A DNA stretch of 64,000 nucleotides from Solobacterium sp. GTDB lineage: Bacteria > Bacillota_I > Bacilli_A > Erysipelotrichales > Erysipelotrichaceae. Below are positions 51,176-60,018 of the stretch, one piece after another. The stretch covers positions 20,992 through 84,991 of the forward strand of contig JAILLA010000096.1 of the NCBI GenBank assembly GCA_024693325.1, in the 5' to 3' direction. How positions within the stretch are numbered: the stretch's first letter is position 1; each line of letters starts with the position of its first letter. The notes beneath the pieces were generated by a model. It saw only the letters and a program-made list of their open reading frames with translations, searched no databases and was not told the origin of the DNA. The position numbers and the translations under genes are program-made.

Positions 51176-53572
51176 TTATGCTCTTAACTGTGCTTTCAGC
51201 TGTTTGCTGAGGGCATCCAGAATAGATGCGTGCATCTGGCTGATCTCTTCATCCTTCAGCGTATGATCGGCTGCCTGATAGACGATGCGCAGTGCAACGG
51301 ACTTGTAGCCTTCCGCTACATGTTCGCCTTCATAGACATCGAATACTTCCATCTTTCTGACAAGCTTTCTGCCTGTCTTGTGGATGACATTCATGATCTT
51401 CTCAGCAGTGACATCAGACTGTACGACCAGGGCAATGTCTCTGGAGACGCTCGGATAGCGGTCGATTGCTTCGAAGCGCAGCTTGCCGGGCTTTGTCTCA
51501 AACAGGGAGTCGATCACAAACTCTGCGTAAACGACTCTGCCAAGGTCAAACTTTGCGGCATATGCAGGATGCACTTCACCGAAGACACCAAGCAGCTTTC
51601 TGTCCATATATACTTCCGCACTGCGGTAAGGATGGAAGTGTTCTGTATCCGTGCTGTTCTCTTTGATCTGGATGCGTCCGCCGGCAAAGCCGAGCTTATG
51701 CAGCATTTCCATGATGATCGCCTTCATGGCGTAGAAGTCACCCTTTGCATGGATGTTGTGCAGACGGTCTTCGATCAGGTTTCCATCCAGTACGATCGCC
51801 AGACGTTCCTGTTCTGCCTGACCGCCGTATACCTTGGAGATCTCGAACAGACATGCGTCTGTATTCTGATGTGCTTCGTTGTACTGAACACATTCCAGAA
51901 CGGAATTGATCAGGCTGGTACGGATGTACTTCCTTGCCTCACTCATCGGCATTGCCAGTGCAACTGCTTCTCCGGAAGGCTGGTATGCATTGTCAATGTA
52001 ATCCTGTGAAACAAGCGTATATGTAACGATCTCACGGAGTCCGTATGAACGCAGTGTTTCCCTGATCGTACGGCGTCCTGTCTGAGCAGGCGAGAGTCTG
52101 CCGACTGTCGCTGCCATGTAGGGAAGCGTTCCCTTCAGGGAATCGAATCCGATCAGTCTGATGACTTCTTCATCAATGTCTGCAGGGCGTTCGATGTCCG
52201 TACGGTAGCTGGGGATATGGCAGGTGATCTCGTCACCGCTGATCTCAGGCTTGAAGTCCAGCCATGTCAGGACTTCCTTGACCTGGTCCATGGTGAATTC
52301 CGTACCGAGCAGTGTATTGCAGTGCGTCAGTGTTTCCTTGACAACGCGCGGCTCATAGGAAGGATCTCCTGCGATGACAGTCTTCTCAAAGCCGGAAGCG
52401 TCCGCATATTCCTTCAGCAGCATCACTGATCTGTCAACAGCCTTTGCCATGCTGAGGGGTTCCAGTCCCTTTGTGAAGCGCTGCGCAGCTTCTGTGATCA
52501 GGTTCAGACGGATGGATGTCCTTCTGACATTCACATGATTGAATCTGGCTGCTTCAATGAAGATCGCCGTTGTACTCTCATCGATCATGGATTCTTCACC
52601 GCCCATGATGCCGGCAATGCCTGTCGGCTCGCCGCCTGTTGTAATGACCAGATCTCCGGGCTGGATCTCGAACTCAACGCCGTCCAGGGCTGTCATCGTC
52701 ATATGGATGTCATCCTTGACCGTGATCTCACGTGCAGGCAGTTTTGCCAGGTTGTAATAATGCAGCGGCTGTCCTGTTTCCAGCATGACATAGTTGGAAA
52801 TATCGACAACATTGTTGATGGAGTTCATGCCTGCAGCGTGCAGGTAGTCTACCATCCATTTCGGAGAAGGTCCGACCTTGACATGGTTGACGACCTTTCC
52901 GTAGAAGCATGTGCATCCTTCTGTTTCGGAAGCGACCTTGAAGCCGCCTTCTTCACCGATGTCAGCCTGTCCCTCATAGTCCGGCCATTTGACTTCACGG
53001 TGCAGGATCGCTCCCACTTCCTTGGCCATGTTCCACATGCTGGAGCAGTCAGCACGGTTGGGCGTCAGAGATACATCCAGGATCGTATCATCCAGTCCAA
53101 GATACCCAAGAACATCCGTCTCACCGACAGGTGCATCTGCCGGCAGTTCTTCAATACCGTCGATCTGCTTCTGTTCCAGATATTTCTTATCGACGCCGAG
53201 CTCATTCAGTGAGCACAGCATGCCGTTGCTGGAATGTCCGCGTACAGGCTTGGCGGAGATCACGCCGCCCGGCAGCTCTGCCCCGACCTGTGCTACGATG
53301 ACCTTCAGACCCTTGCGGCAGTTCGGAGCGCCGCAGACGATATCCTTCAGATCTTCCGGACCGTCGCCGATCCTTGTCTTTGTTGCGTGCAGATGCGTAT
53401 CCGGAATGTCTTCGCATTCCATGACTTCACCGATCACAAGTTTGGTGCCTTGTGCCATCGGTTCAATGCCTTCGACTTCCAGTCCGGCAGTCGTCATTCT
53501 CTCAGCCAGTTCTTCAGGTGTGATACCGGAGAGATCCACGTATTCACCAAGCCATTTATAACTCAATCTCAT
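51176..53572 (-). CDS. pheT: Phenylalanine--tRNA ligase beta subunit
   Basis: The 798-residue protein is the standard bacterial PheT. It has an N-terminal MRLSYKWLGEYVD, a tRNA-binding OB domain with VIGEVMECEDIPD and VCGAPNCRKGLK, a B3/B4 editing domain with LETGQPLHYYNLAKL, the B5 DNA-binding-fold domain and the C-terminal FDX-ACB anticodon-binding domain (RYPSVSRDIALVV). The editing region should clear Tyr-tRNA(Phe). It is 14 bases after pheS and shares its message and T-box. Confidence 0.98.
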   Translation of the reverse strand: MRLSYKWLGEYVDLSGITPEELAERMTTAGLEVEGIEPMAQGTKLVIGEVMECEDIPDTHLHATKTRIGDGPEDLKDIVCGAPNCRKGLKVIVAQVGAELPGGVISAKPVRGHSSNGMLCSLNELGVDKKYLEQKQIDGIEELPADAPVGETDVLGYLGLDDTILDVSLTPNRADCSSMWNMAKEVGAILHREVKWPDYEGQADIGEEGGFKVASETEGCTCFYGKVVNHVKVGPSPKWMVDYLHAAGMNSINNVVDISNYVMLETGQPLHYYNLAKLPAREITVKDDIHMTMTALDGVEFEIQPGDLVITTGGEPTGIAGIMGGEESMIDESTTAIFIEAARFNHVNVRRTSIRLNLITEAAQRFTKGLEPLSMAKAVDRSVMLLKEYADASGFEKTVIAGDPSYEPRVVKETLTHCNTLLGTEFTMDQVKEVLTWLDFKPEISGDEITCHIPSYRTDIERPADIDEEVIRLIGFDSLKGTLPYMAATVGRLSPAQTGRRTIRETLRSYGLREIVTYTLVSQDYIDNAYQPSGEAVALAMPMSEARKYIRTSLINSVLECVQYNEAHQNTDACLFEISKVYGGQAEQERLAIVLDGNLIEDRLHNIHAKGDFYAMKAIIMEMLHKLGFAGGRIQIKENSTDTEHFHPYRSAEVYMDRKLLGVFGEVHPAYAAKFDLGRVVYAEFVIDSLFETKPGKLRFEAIDRYPSVSRDIALVVQSDVTAEKIMNVIHKTGRKLVRKMEVFDVYEGEHVAEGYKSVALRIVYQAADHTLKDEEISQMHASILDALSKQLKAQLRA

Positions 53573-53586
53573 ATCAGTTTCCCTCC

Positions 53587-54624
53587 TCAGTCAAAGCGGT
53601 CGAAGTTCTTCAGGAACCTCAGGTCATTCGTATAGAAGTTGCGGATGTCGTCAATGCCGTATTTCAGCATGGCCACACGTTCCAGACCGACGCCGAACGC
53701 GAATCCGGAACATTTCTCGGAATCAAAGCCGTTCATTTCCAGTACATGCGGATGTACCATGCCGGCACCGAGGATCTCGATCCAGCCGGAGCCCTTGCAT
53801 ACCGAGCAGCCCTTGCCGTTGCAGAACGGACAGGAGACATCAACTTCTACGGAAGGTTCCGTGAACGGGAAGTAGGAAGGACGGAAACGGATCGTTCTGC
53901 CTTCGCCGAACATTCTGTTTGCCATGAATTCCAGCGTGCCCTTCAGGTCTGCCAGCGTAACGTTCTCACCGACGACCAGTCCTTCGCACTGCATAAACTG
54001 ATGGCTGTGCGTAGCGTCATCGTCGTCTCTTCTGTATACCTTGCCAGGGCAGATCAGCTTGATCGGCGTCTGTCCCTTGGCTTTTTCCAGTTCCCTCATC
54101 TGCATCGCTGTTGTATGTGTGCGCAGCAGTGTATTGGGGTCAACATAGAATGTATCCTGCATATCCCTTGCCGGATGATCCTTCGGGATGTTTGCCAGCT
54201 CAAAGTTGTAATGATCCTGTTCCAGTTCAGGTCCTTCAGCTACCTTGTAGCCCATGCCGATGAACAGATCTTCCAGCTGCTGCTGGATCATGAACAGCGG
54301 ATGCATGGATCCGGTCGTGATATTGTCACCGGGCAGCGTGATATCGATCTTTTCTTCCACCAGACGTGCTGCCAGTTCCTTCGCTTCCAGCTGTTTCTGA
54401 CGCTGTGCAACAGCATCGGTCACTTCCTGTTTGCAGAGATTGACCTTCTGTCCGAATGCCGGCTTTTCTTCCTTGCTGAGAGACTTCATGACACCCATCA
54501 GAGCCTGGATACTGCCCTTTTTGCCGAGGTACTGAATTCTCACCTGCTGCAGTTCGTCCATTGACTGTGCTGCCGCAATTGCGTCCAGAGCTTCACTCCG
54601 GACAACTTCAATTTTGTCGTCCAT
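53587..54624 (-). CDS. pheS: Phenylalanine--tRNA ligase alpha subunit
   Basis: The 345-residue protein has an N-terminal coiled coil and the class II aminoacyl-tRNA synthetase core: motif 1 [18 protein letters not shown], motif 2 [14 protein letters not shown] and motif 3 [14 protein letters not shown]. It forms the alpha2beta2 enzyme with PheT and charges tRNA(Phe). I start it at ATG 54624, preceded by GGAGGAAAG; a start five codons earlier lies on that site. The T-box leader lies directly upstream. Confidence 0.98.
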   Translation of the reverse strand: MDDKIEVVRSEALDAIAAAQSMDELQQVRIQYLGKKGSIQALMGVMKSLSKEEKPAFGQKVNLCKQEVTDAVAQRQKQLEAKELAARLVEEKIDITLPGDNITTGSMHPLFMIQQQLEDLFIGMGYKVAEGPELEQDHYNFELANIPKDHPARDMQDTFYVDPNTLLRTHTTAMQMRELEKAKGQTPIKLICPGKVYRRDDDDATHSHQFMQCEGLVVGENVTLADLKGTLEFMANRMFGEGRTIRFRPSYFPFTEPSVEVDVSCPFCNGKGCSVCKGSGWIEILGAGMVHPHVLEMNGFDSEKCSGFAFGVGLERVAMLKYGIDDIRNFYTNDLRFLKNFDRFD

Positions 54625-54645
54625 TTCCCTTTCCTCCAATAAAAA

Positions 54646-54862
54646 ATTCCTGTATCTGCATACAGGAACGCTATACTGCGCGGTACCATCCTATTTCGCA
54701 TGTTGAACATGCGCACCTTAATTGATCCTTAACGCGGAATACGGAGATGATTGGTCTCACTGGGAAAGTGAATTCACCGGATTCTTCTGACAGAATGCTT
54801 TCAGCGCCTGCATTCCTCTCTGACGACATGAACTCCCGGGTACTGGTCTTTCCGTACGCTTT
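54646..54862 (-). ncRNA. T-box riboswitch leader of pheST
   Basis: On the minus strand the T-box core GGATGGTACCGCG (54680-54692) precedes a terminator stem (TTCCTGTAT/ATACAGGAA, 54647-54667) with a T-run. The long stem I region upstream has a GCGCTGAAAGC element and a loop with the codon UUC (54772-54770) followed by A, a candidate Phe specifier. Uncharged tRNA(Phe) would stabilise the antiterminator and turn pheST on. Confidence 0.9.
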
Positions 54863-54868
54863 AGCAAA

Positions 54869-54897
54869 ATTATAGTTTCTGAAGTGCTGAAAATCAA
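54869..54897 (-). promoter_or_regulatory. Promoter of the T-box/pheST transcript
   Basis: TTGATT, 17 bases, TATAAT on the minus strand, placing the start of transcription near 54862. Confidence 0.7.
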
Positions 54898-54903
54898 CGA
54901 AAA

Positions 54904-55611
54904 TCAGCGATCACGTTCGCTTTCCAGCAGGAGGTACAGCTCATCCAGATCACGCTCATCCGCGACAAATGCTTCCCCCATCAGGGCAAACTGGTTTCCG
55001 CTGATGACGATGCCGCCTTTTTCCGGCATGACAACGACAGGAAGGTTCTGTGTTTCCAGAGAACGGATGATCCCCATGATGTGGAATACATCCTGTACAT
55101 AGTGCGTATCCAGGTCAAACCCATGGAGCAGTCCCAGTCCCTGGCGGTATGAGAATTCCATGTCATCATCGATCGTTTTGAAATAGGCTTCCTGCTGGAT
55201 CTTGGAGCCTGCACTGAGTCCCATGACTACACCGGAATAAGAACGGATCGCAGAGATCAGGCACAGGTCATCCAGGCGTTCCATGCACTGGTCGGGATCT
55301 TCACCCAGCAGCACAAGCAGGTCGCTGTGCTCGATCCTGTATTCCATCTCATCCGGTTCTTCACTGTAGTAGTCCATCAGCGTGATATCCTCTTCCGTAA
55401 TGCCGTATGCCCGGAACGGACGCAGCAGGTCATATGTATAGTCCGATCCGCTGTCATATCTGATACGCCAGTCATCCGCGTCGCTTGCCCATCCATAGTC
55501 ATAGGACAGCGGCAGTATCACAGTCTTCATATGCGGTCTCAGGATACTGATCAGCGTCTGGCCTGCCCATTCCTGGTCAAAATTCGTACTGTTCAAAAGA
55601 ATATTGATCAT
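54904..55611 (-). CDS. Peptidase S51 / class I glutamine-amidotransferase-like protein
   Basis: The 235-residue protein has the nucleophile elbow VVMGLSAGSKIQQEAY with serine (near residue 132), as in peptidase E (S51), and a strand DLLVLLGEDPD. The acid/base partners of the S51 triad (Ser-His-Glu) are probably in the HGFDLDTHYVQD region. S51 enzymes cleave Asp-X dipeptides. The start at 55611 (MINILLNSTNF) has GGAGGT about 10 bases upstream. It is upstream of pheST but separated by the pheST promoter, so it is a unit of its own. Confidence 0.75.
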   Translation of the reverse strand: MINILLNSTNFDQEWAGQTLISILRPHMKTVILPLSYDYGWASDADDWRIRYDSGSDYTYDLLRPFRAYGITEEDITLMDYYSEEPDEMEYRIEHSDLLVLLGEDPDQCMERLDDLCLISAIRSYSGVVMGLSAGSKIQQEAYFKTIDDDMEFSYRQGLGLLHGFDLDTHYVQDVFHIMGIIRSLETQNLPVVVMPEKGGIVISGNQFALMGEAFVADERDLDELYLLLESERDR

Positions 55612-55698
55612 GTTCTTCTGCACCTCCGGTCATCGGAATAATATTACACTGTAAAGTTCATTCAGGGAAATCATTTGTGCCGGCTTTACAGGCATGTC

Positions 55699-55727
55699 TT
55701 TCGGAAATCCCTCCGAAGCGATATGAT
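55699..55727 (+). promoter_or_regulatory. Candidate promoter of the first acylphosphatase, leaderless
   Basis: TTTCGG, 17 bases, TATGAT; the -10 ends six bases before the ATG at 55734, which has no Shine-Dalgarno site. Confidence 0.4.
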
Positions 55728-55733
55728 TATGTT

Positions 55734-56018
55734 ATGAAAAGATATCGTGTGATCGTAGACGGGATCGTACAGGGTGTCGGCTTCAGATACTTCTGTATGT
55801 ATACAGCAAAAGACTGCCTCGTAACAGGCTCTGTCAGAAACATGTCCAACGGCATGGTCGACATCTATGTACAGGGAGAGGAAGAGAATATCAATACGTT
55901 CCTTGATAAGGTCAAGGAAGGCATCGGTTTCATCAGGGTCGATGATATGAGGATCAAACCGGTCCCTGTCGTGGAAGGTGAGCGTGAGTTTGTATGTCTG
56001 TACTCGGAAGACTGGTAA
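55734..56018 (+). CDS. Acylphosphatase (copy 1)
   Basis: The 94-residue protein has the acylphosphatase fold: the phosphate loop VQGVGFRYF with the catalytic arginine and the substrate asparagine in GSVRNMSNG, then the VQGEEENINTFL helix. It hydrolyses acyl phosphates such as acetyl or carbamoyl phosphate. It overlaps the SGNH gene by 25 bases, with a second copy of the same enzyme on the other side of that gene. Confidence 0.93.
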   Translation: MKRYRVIVDGIVQGVGFRYFCMYTAKDCLVTGSVRNMSNGMVDIYVQGEEENINTFLDKVKEGIGFIRVDDMRIKPVPVVEGEREFVCLYSEDW

Positions 56019-56746
56019 GAAGCGCTGTTGTGATCGGGACTGCCTATGTACTGACCCGCCATGGAACAAAGAAGGATCATCCCGGCAATGATCCAAAATA
56101 TGACCCGGAAACACTTGAACAGCGCAAAACAGCACTGAGTGATAAACGTATACTGTGGCTTGGTTCATCCTTTTCAGCAGGTACCGGTTCAGGCGGGACC
56201 GCCTTAACAGACTATCTGAAACAGATCAACGATAATGAGATCATCAATGAATCGCTGGCGCACAGCTATCTCTCATCCGTGACGCAGAACTCCGCTGTCA
56301 AACGCTTCCGCTCCTCGCTGGCACTGATCAGTCACGCAGACTATCTGGTCATTGAGATCAGTCCGATCGATGCGGAAATGACACACGGAAACGTCTCCAG
56401 CAGCAATGACAGGTTTACATTCAGCATCAAAACAACGATCGGTGCGCTGGAATACCTGATCGCCTACGCCAAGGAACTGTGGGATCCGGTGATCGTCCTG
56501 TTTACCCTGCCCTACTGCGGCGATCCATCCTACGAACAATTGATCCGCAAAGTCCGTGAAGTCTCCGATAAATGGAACGTTCATCTGATCGATCTGTACC
56601 ATGACAGAACACTTGAAAACCCTGATCCAGTAAAGCGCAGTCTGTATATGACGGATGCCGTGCATCCGACCAAGGCAGGCCTGCGTGACTGGATCGTCCC
56701 TTATATGCAGGAAAAGCTTCTTAATATCGCAGCAGGAGGAAGATGA
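55994..56746 (+). CDS. SGNH/GDSL-family hydrolase
   Basis: The 250-residue protein has an SGNH hydrolase core: block I RILWLGSSFSAGTG with the nucleophile serine, an SPIDAEMT-type block, and the catalytic dyad in DAVHPTKAG (Asp-x-x-His). It begins with a short hydrophobic segment (residues 5-22, LVRSAVVIGTAYVLT) that may act as a membrane anchor. SGNH enzymes are esterases or deacylases. The start at 55994 lies inside acylphosphatase 1. It is part of a tightly packed three-gene unit. Confidence 0.85.
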   Translation: MSVLGRLVRSAVVIGTAYVLTRHGTKKDHPGNDPKYDPETLEQRKTALSDKRILWLGSSFSAGTGSGGTALTDYLKQINDNEIINESLAHSYLSSVTQNSAVKRFRSSLALISHADYLVIEISPIDAEMTHGNVSSSNDRFTFSIKTTIGALEYLIAYAKELWDPVIVLFTLPYCGDPSYEQLIRKVREVSDKWNVHLIDLYHDRTLENPDPVKRSLYMTDAVHPTKAGLRDWIVPYMQEKLLNIAAGGR

Positions 56747-57018
56747 TGAAAAGATTCAAAGCAGTTGTATCCGGCAGGGTCCAGAATGTCGGATTCCGTA
56801 CATTCGCATCCATGAATGCACAGCAGTGTCATCTGACCGGTTCGGTCACGAACCTGGAGAACGGGGATGTGGAAGTCATCATCCAGGGAGAGCAGAATGA
56901 CATTGACGAATTCCTTGAACTGACGCGCAAAGGCAACCGCTTTATCCGGGTAGACAATATCCAGCTGAAGATGCTGCCGGTAGTAGAAGGAGAGAAGAAG
57001 TTCACCTATCATTGGTGA
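56746..57018 (+). CDS. Acylphosphatase (copy 2)
   Basis: The 90-residue protein resembles copy 1, with the catalytic arginine in VQNVGFRTF and asparagine in GSVTNLENG. The two share the C-terminal PVVEGE segment. The start is the second of two adjacent ATGs, six bases from GGAGG; the first overlaps the SGNH stop. The duplication within one operon suggests a dose or specificity need. It ends near a small stem (TCACC/GGTGA) and a T-run at 57002-57027. Confidence 0.93.
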   Translation: MKRFKAVVSGRVQNVGFRTFASMNAQQCHLTGSVTNLENGDVEVIIQGEQNDIDEFLELTRKGNRFIRVDNIQLKMLPVVEGEKKFTYHW

Positions 57019-57062
57019 GCTTTTTTAATGAAATAACAGATTTTGATCATGTAACCGTTTAC

Positions 57063-57080
57063 TTGTGATTTTTTTATCAT
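57063..57080. promoter_or_regulatory. Degenerate second Rex-type site
   Basis: TTGTGA followed by a T-run and TCAT; only the left half of the Rex consensus is intact. Confidence 0.3.
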
Positions 57081-57127
57081 TCGTTCTTGCAACCGTTGAT
57101 TTTCTATGTTAAATTCTTTTTGCGAAC

Positions 57128-57145
57128 AAGTGAATTTTTTCACAG
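57128..57145. promoter_or_regulatory. Rex operator in the adhE leader
   Basis: An 18-base site matching TTGTGAA-N4-TTCACAA at 15 positions (GTGAA and TTCACA intact, spacer TTTT). It lies between the probable promoter (TTGCAA, 16 bases, TTAAAT, 57087-57114) and the adhE ribosome binding site, so Rex would block transcription when NADH is low. Confidence 0.75.
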
Positions 57146-57155
57146 GAGGTGTGAT

Positions 57156-59849
57156 ATGGCTGATCGCAAAAAGAAAACCACAGCAGAACCTGCTGCACCC
57201 GCTGCGGAACATACAGTTCCCGCACAGACAGATGAAGTAAACGACAAAGTCCGCAAAGCCCTGAAAGCACTGGAAGAGTATGCTTCCTTTGACCAGGAAA
57301 AGATCGATTATATCGTGGCAAAGTGTTCGGTAGCCGCACTTGATAAGCATGGAGAGCTGGCAAAGCTGGCAGTACAGGAAACAGGAAGAGGAGTCTTTGA
57401 AGACAAAGCCACAAAGAACCTGTTTGCCTGCGAATATGTTGTCAATCATATGCGCCACCAGAAGACTGTCGGCATCATTGATGAAGATGAAGTCCAGGGA
57501 CTGATCTATGTTGCGGAACCGGTCGGTGTCGTTGCAGGTATTACCCCTGTCACCAATCCGACATCCACTGCGATCTTCAAATCGCTGATCTGCCTGAAGA
57601 CCAGGAATCCGATCATCTTTGCATTCCATCCGAATGCACAGAATTCTTCCGTTGCTGCCGCTAAAATCGTGTATGAGGCTGCTGTTGCGGCCGGTGCTCC
57701 GGAGAACTGCATTCAGTGGATCGAACATCCTTCCATGGAAGCCACCAGTGCTCTGATGAATCATCCCGGTGTTTCCACGATCCTTGCGACTGGCGGCAAC
57801 GCAATGGTCAGGGCTGCTTATTCCTGCGGCAAACCGGCTCTCGGCGTAGGCGCAGGAAACGTTCCCGCATACATTGAAACAACAGCAAATATCCGTCAGG
57901 CAGTCAACGACATCGCCATGTCCAAGGCATTCGACAACGGTATGGTCTGTGCTTCCGAGCAGGCAGTCATCGCTGATAAAGAGATCTATTCTCTCGTGAA
58001 AGAAGAATTCCTTCATTACAATGTTCATTTCTGCACAGCAGAGGAAAAGGAAAAGCTGGAGCTCTTCATGTTCGGATACAAATCCTTCTCGGATGGATGT
58101 GAAAACGCGAAGCTGAACGGAACTGTTGCCGGCAAGAGCGCATACTGGATCGCTCAGCAGGCCGGCTTCGAAGTCGATCCGAAGACAAGCATCCTGATGG
58201 TGGAGTGCAGTGAGGTCGGTCCGAACGAACCGCTGACAAGAGAGAAACTGTCACCTGTTCTGGCAATGCTGAAGGCAGAGAGTGTAGAGGACGGTCTGGA
58301 CAAGGCAGAAGCCATGGTCATGTTCAACGGCATCGGACACAGTGCAGCCATCCATACATCAAACAAAGCACTTGTTGAGGAATTCGGCAAGCGCATCAAG
58401 GCGTGCCGTATCCTCTGGAACTCCCCTTCCACATTCGGAGGCATCGGAAACATTTATAACTCCTTGATCCCTTCCCTGACATTGGGATGCGGATCCTACG
58501 GTCACAACAGTGTTTCCGGAAACGTCAGCACAGTCGATCTGCTGAACATCAAGAAAGTGGGACAGAGGAGAAATAATATGCAGTGGTTCAAGATCCCTTC
58601 CAAGATCTATATAGAGAGAAACTCAATTGAATACCTCCATGATATGCGTGAGATGTTCAAGGTATTCATCGTAGCCGACCAGTCCATGGTCAGACTCGGG
58701 TTTGTCACAAGAGTTACAGACCAGCTGGAAAGCCGTTCCTCCCGCGGACGCGGCAAGGTCACATATGAGCTCTTCTGTGATGTTGAGCCGGATCCTTCAA
58801 TCCAGACAGTCCGTAAGGGACTCACATTGATGCAGGCATTTGAGCCTGATACCATCATCGCGATCGGCGGAGGTTCTGTCATGGACGCCGCAAAGGGCAT
58901 GTGGCTGTTCTACGAGCATCCGGAAGTGAATTTCGATGATCTCAAGCAGAAGTTCATGGATATCCGCAAGCGTGCATTCCGCTATCCTGAGCTTGGCAAA
59001 AAGGCCAGTCTTGTATGCATTCCGACAACATCAGGAACAGGTTCCGAAGTGACTCCATTCGCTGTCATCACCGATAAGGAGACACATGTCAAATACCCGC
59101 TGACCGACTACTCACTGACACCTACTGTCGCGATCATCGATCCGGCGCTTACCATGAACCTGCCGAAAACCGTTACAGCTAATACAGGCATGGATGTACT
59201 GACCCACGCTGTAGAAGCATATGTTTCCGTACTGGCTTCAGACTTTACCGACGCGCTTGCGCTGAAGGCAGTCCAGATGGTATTTGACTATCTGCCAAGA
59301 GCTGTCCATAACGGACCGAATGATCCGGAAGCGCGTGAAAAGATGCATAACGCTTCCGCTATCGCAGGAATGGCATTCGCTAACGCATTCCTTGGCATGA
59401 ACCATTCCATGGCGCACAAGATCGGTGCAGAATTCGGTGTTCCGCACGGACAGGCAAACGCGATCCTTCTGCCATATACGATCCGCTACAACGGAACGAA
59501 ACCGGAGAAACCGGGCGTATGGCCGAAGTACAATTACTACAGAGCTGATGAGCGTTATGCCCAGCTTGCAAAAGCACTCGGTCTTCCTGTCAATTCCGTG
59601 GAAGAGGGTGTTGAATTATTCGCTCATGCTGTATGGCAGCTTGGTGAAGACTGCGGTATTCCCATGCGTTTCAACAGCATTCCATATCTGAACGAAGAAG
59701 ACTGGATGGCTGCTGCAGAAAAACTCTCTTATCTCGCATATGAAGACCAGTGCTCCCCTGCCAACCCGCGTGTACCGATGGTAGCGGATATGCAGGAGAT
59801 CCTGCGGAAATCATGGACCGGCGAAGTCATTGAATACGATCATCACTAG
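57156..59849 (+). CDS. adhE: Bifunctional acetaldehyde-CoA/alcohol dehydrogenase AdhE
   Basis: The 897-residue protein joins an N-terminal CoA-acylating aldehyde dehydrogenase (about 25-440; catalytic cysteine in NGMVCASEQ near residue 265, GVGAGNVPAYIE) and a C-terminal iron-dependent alcohol dehydrogenase (about 480-890; IAIGGGSVMDAAKG, iron ligands in the THAVEAY, MNHSMAHKIG and HGQAN region). It reduces acetyl-CoA to ethanol in two steps, regenerating two NAD+. The N-terminal Ala/Glu/Pro-rich stretch (residues 8-24) is an extension. ACAGGAGG precedes ATG 57156. It likely forms spirosomes like other AdhE proteins. Confidence 0.97.
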   Translation: MADRKKKTTAEPAAPAAEHTVPAQTDEVNDKVRKALKALEEYASFDQEKIDYIVAKCSVAALDKHGELAKLAVQETGRGVFEDKATKNLFACEYVVNHMRHQKTVGIIDEDEVQGLIYVAEPVGVVAGITPVTNPTSTAIFKSLICLKTRNPIIFAFHPNAQNSSVAAAKIVYEAAVAAGAPENCIQWIEHPSMEATSALMNHPGVSTILATGGNAMVRAAYSCGKPALGVGAGNVPAYIETTANIRQAVNDIAMSKAFDNGMVCASEQAVIADKEIYSLVKEEFLHYNVHFCTAEEKEKLELFMFGYKSFSDGCENAKLNGTVAGKSAYWIAQQAGFEVDPKTSILMVECSEVGPNEPLTREKLSPVLAMLKAESVEDGLDKAEAMVMFNGIGHSAAIHTSNKALVEEFGKRIKACRILWNSPSTFGGIGNIYNSLIPSLTLGCGSYGHNSVSGNVSTVDLLNIKKVGQRRNNMQWFKIPSKIYIERNSIEYLHDMREMFKVFIVADQSMVRLGFVTRVTDQLESRSSRGRGKVTYELFCDVEPDPSIQTVRKGLTLMQAFEPDTIIAIGGGSVMDAAKGMWLFYEHPEVNFDDLKQKFMDIRKRAFRYPELGKKASLVCIPTTSGTGSEVTPFAVITDKETHVKYPLTDYSLTPTVAIIDPALTMNLPKTVTANTGMDVLTHAVEAYVSVLASDFTDALALKAVQMVFDYLPRAVHNGPNDPEAREKMHNASAIAGMAFANAFLGMNHSMAHKIGAEFGVPHGQANAILLPYTIRYNGTKPEKPGVWPKYNYYRADERYAQLAKALGLPVNSVEEGVELFAHAVWQLGEDCGIPMRFNSIPYLNEEDWMAAAEKLSYLAYEDQCSPANPRVPMVADMQEILRKSWTGEVIEYDHH

Positions 59850-59859
59850 TTTAAGTTTA

Positions 59860-59894
59860 AAGGATACGGAAATTCACATCCGTATCCTTTTTCT
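59860..59894 (+). terminator. Rho-independent terminator of adhE
   Basis: Perfect arms AAGGATACGGA/TCCGTATCCTT with an eight-base loop, then Ts. Confidence 0.9.
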
Positions 59895-59929
59895 GTGTTC
59901 TTTCCAGCAGTCATGCTGCATCAAAGCGA

Positions 59930-59982
59930 AAGAAAACCAGGGGGTCTCACTGGGGAAGTTTGTAAGACCATCCTGGTTTCTT
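59930..59982 (-). terminator. Rho-independent terminator of the large surface protein gene
   Basis: On the minus strand AAACCAGGATGGTCTTAC pairs with GTGAGACCCCCTGGTTT (some mismatches), followed by TCTTT. Confidence 0.7.
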
Positions 59983-60018
59983 TTATGCTTCAGTCTCCGT
60001 TACTGGAAACGCTGCATC

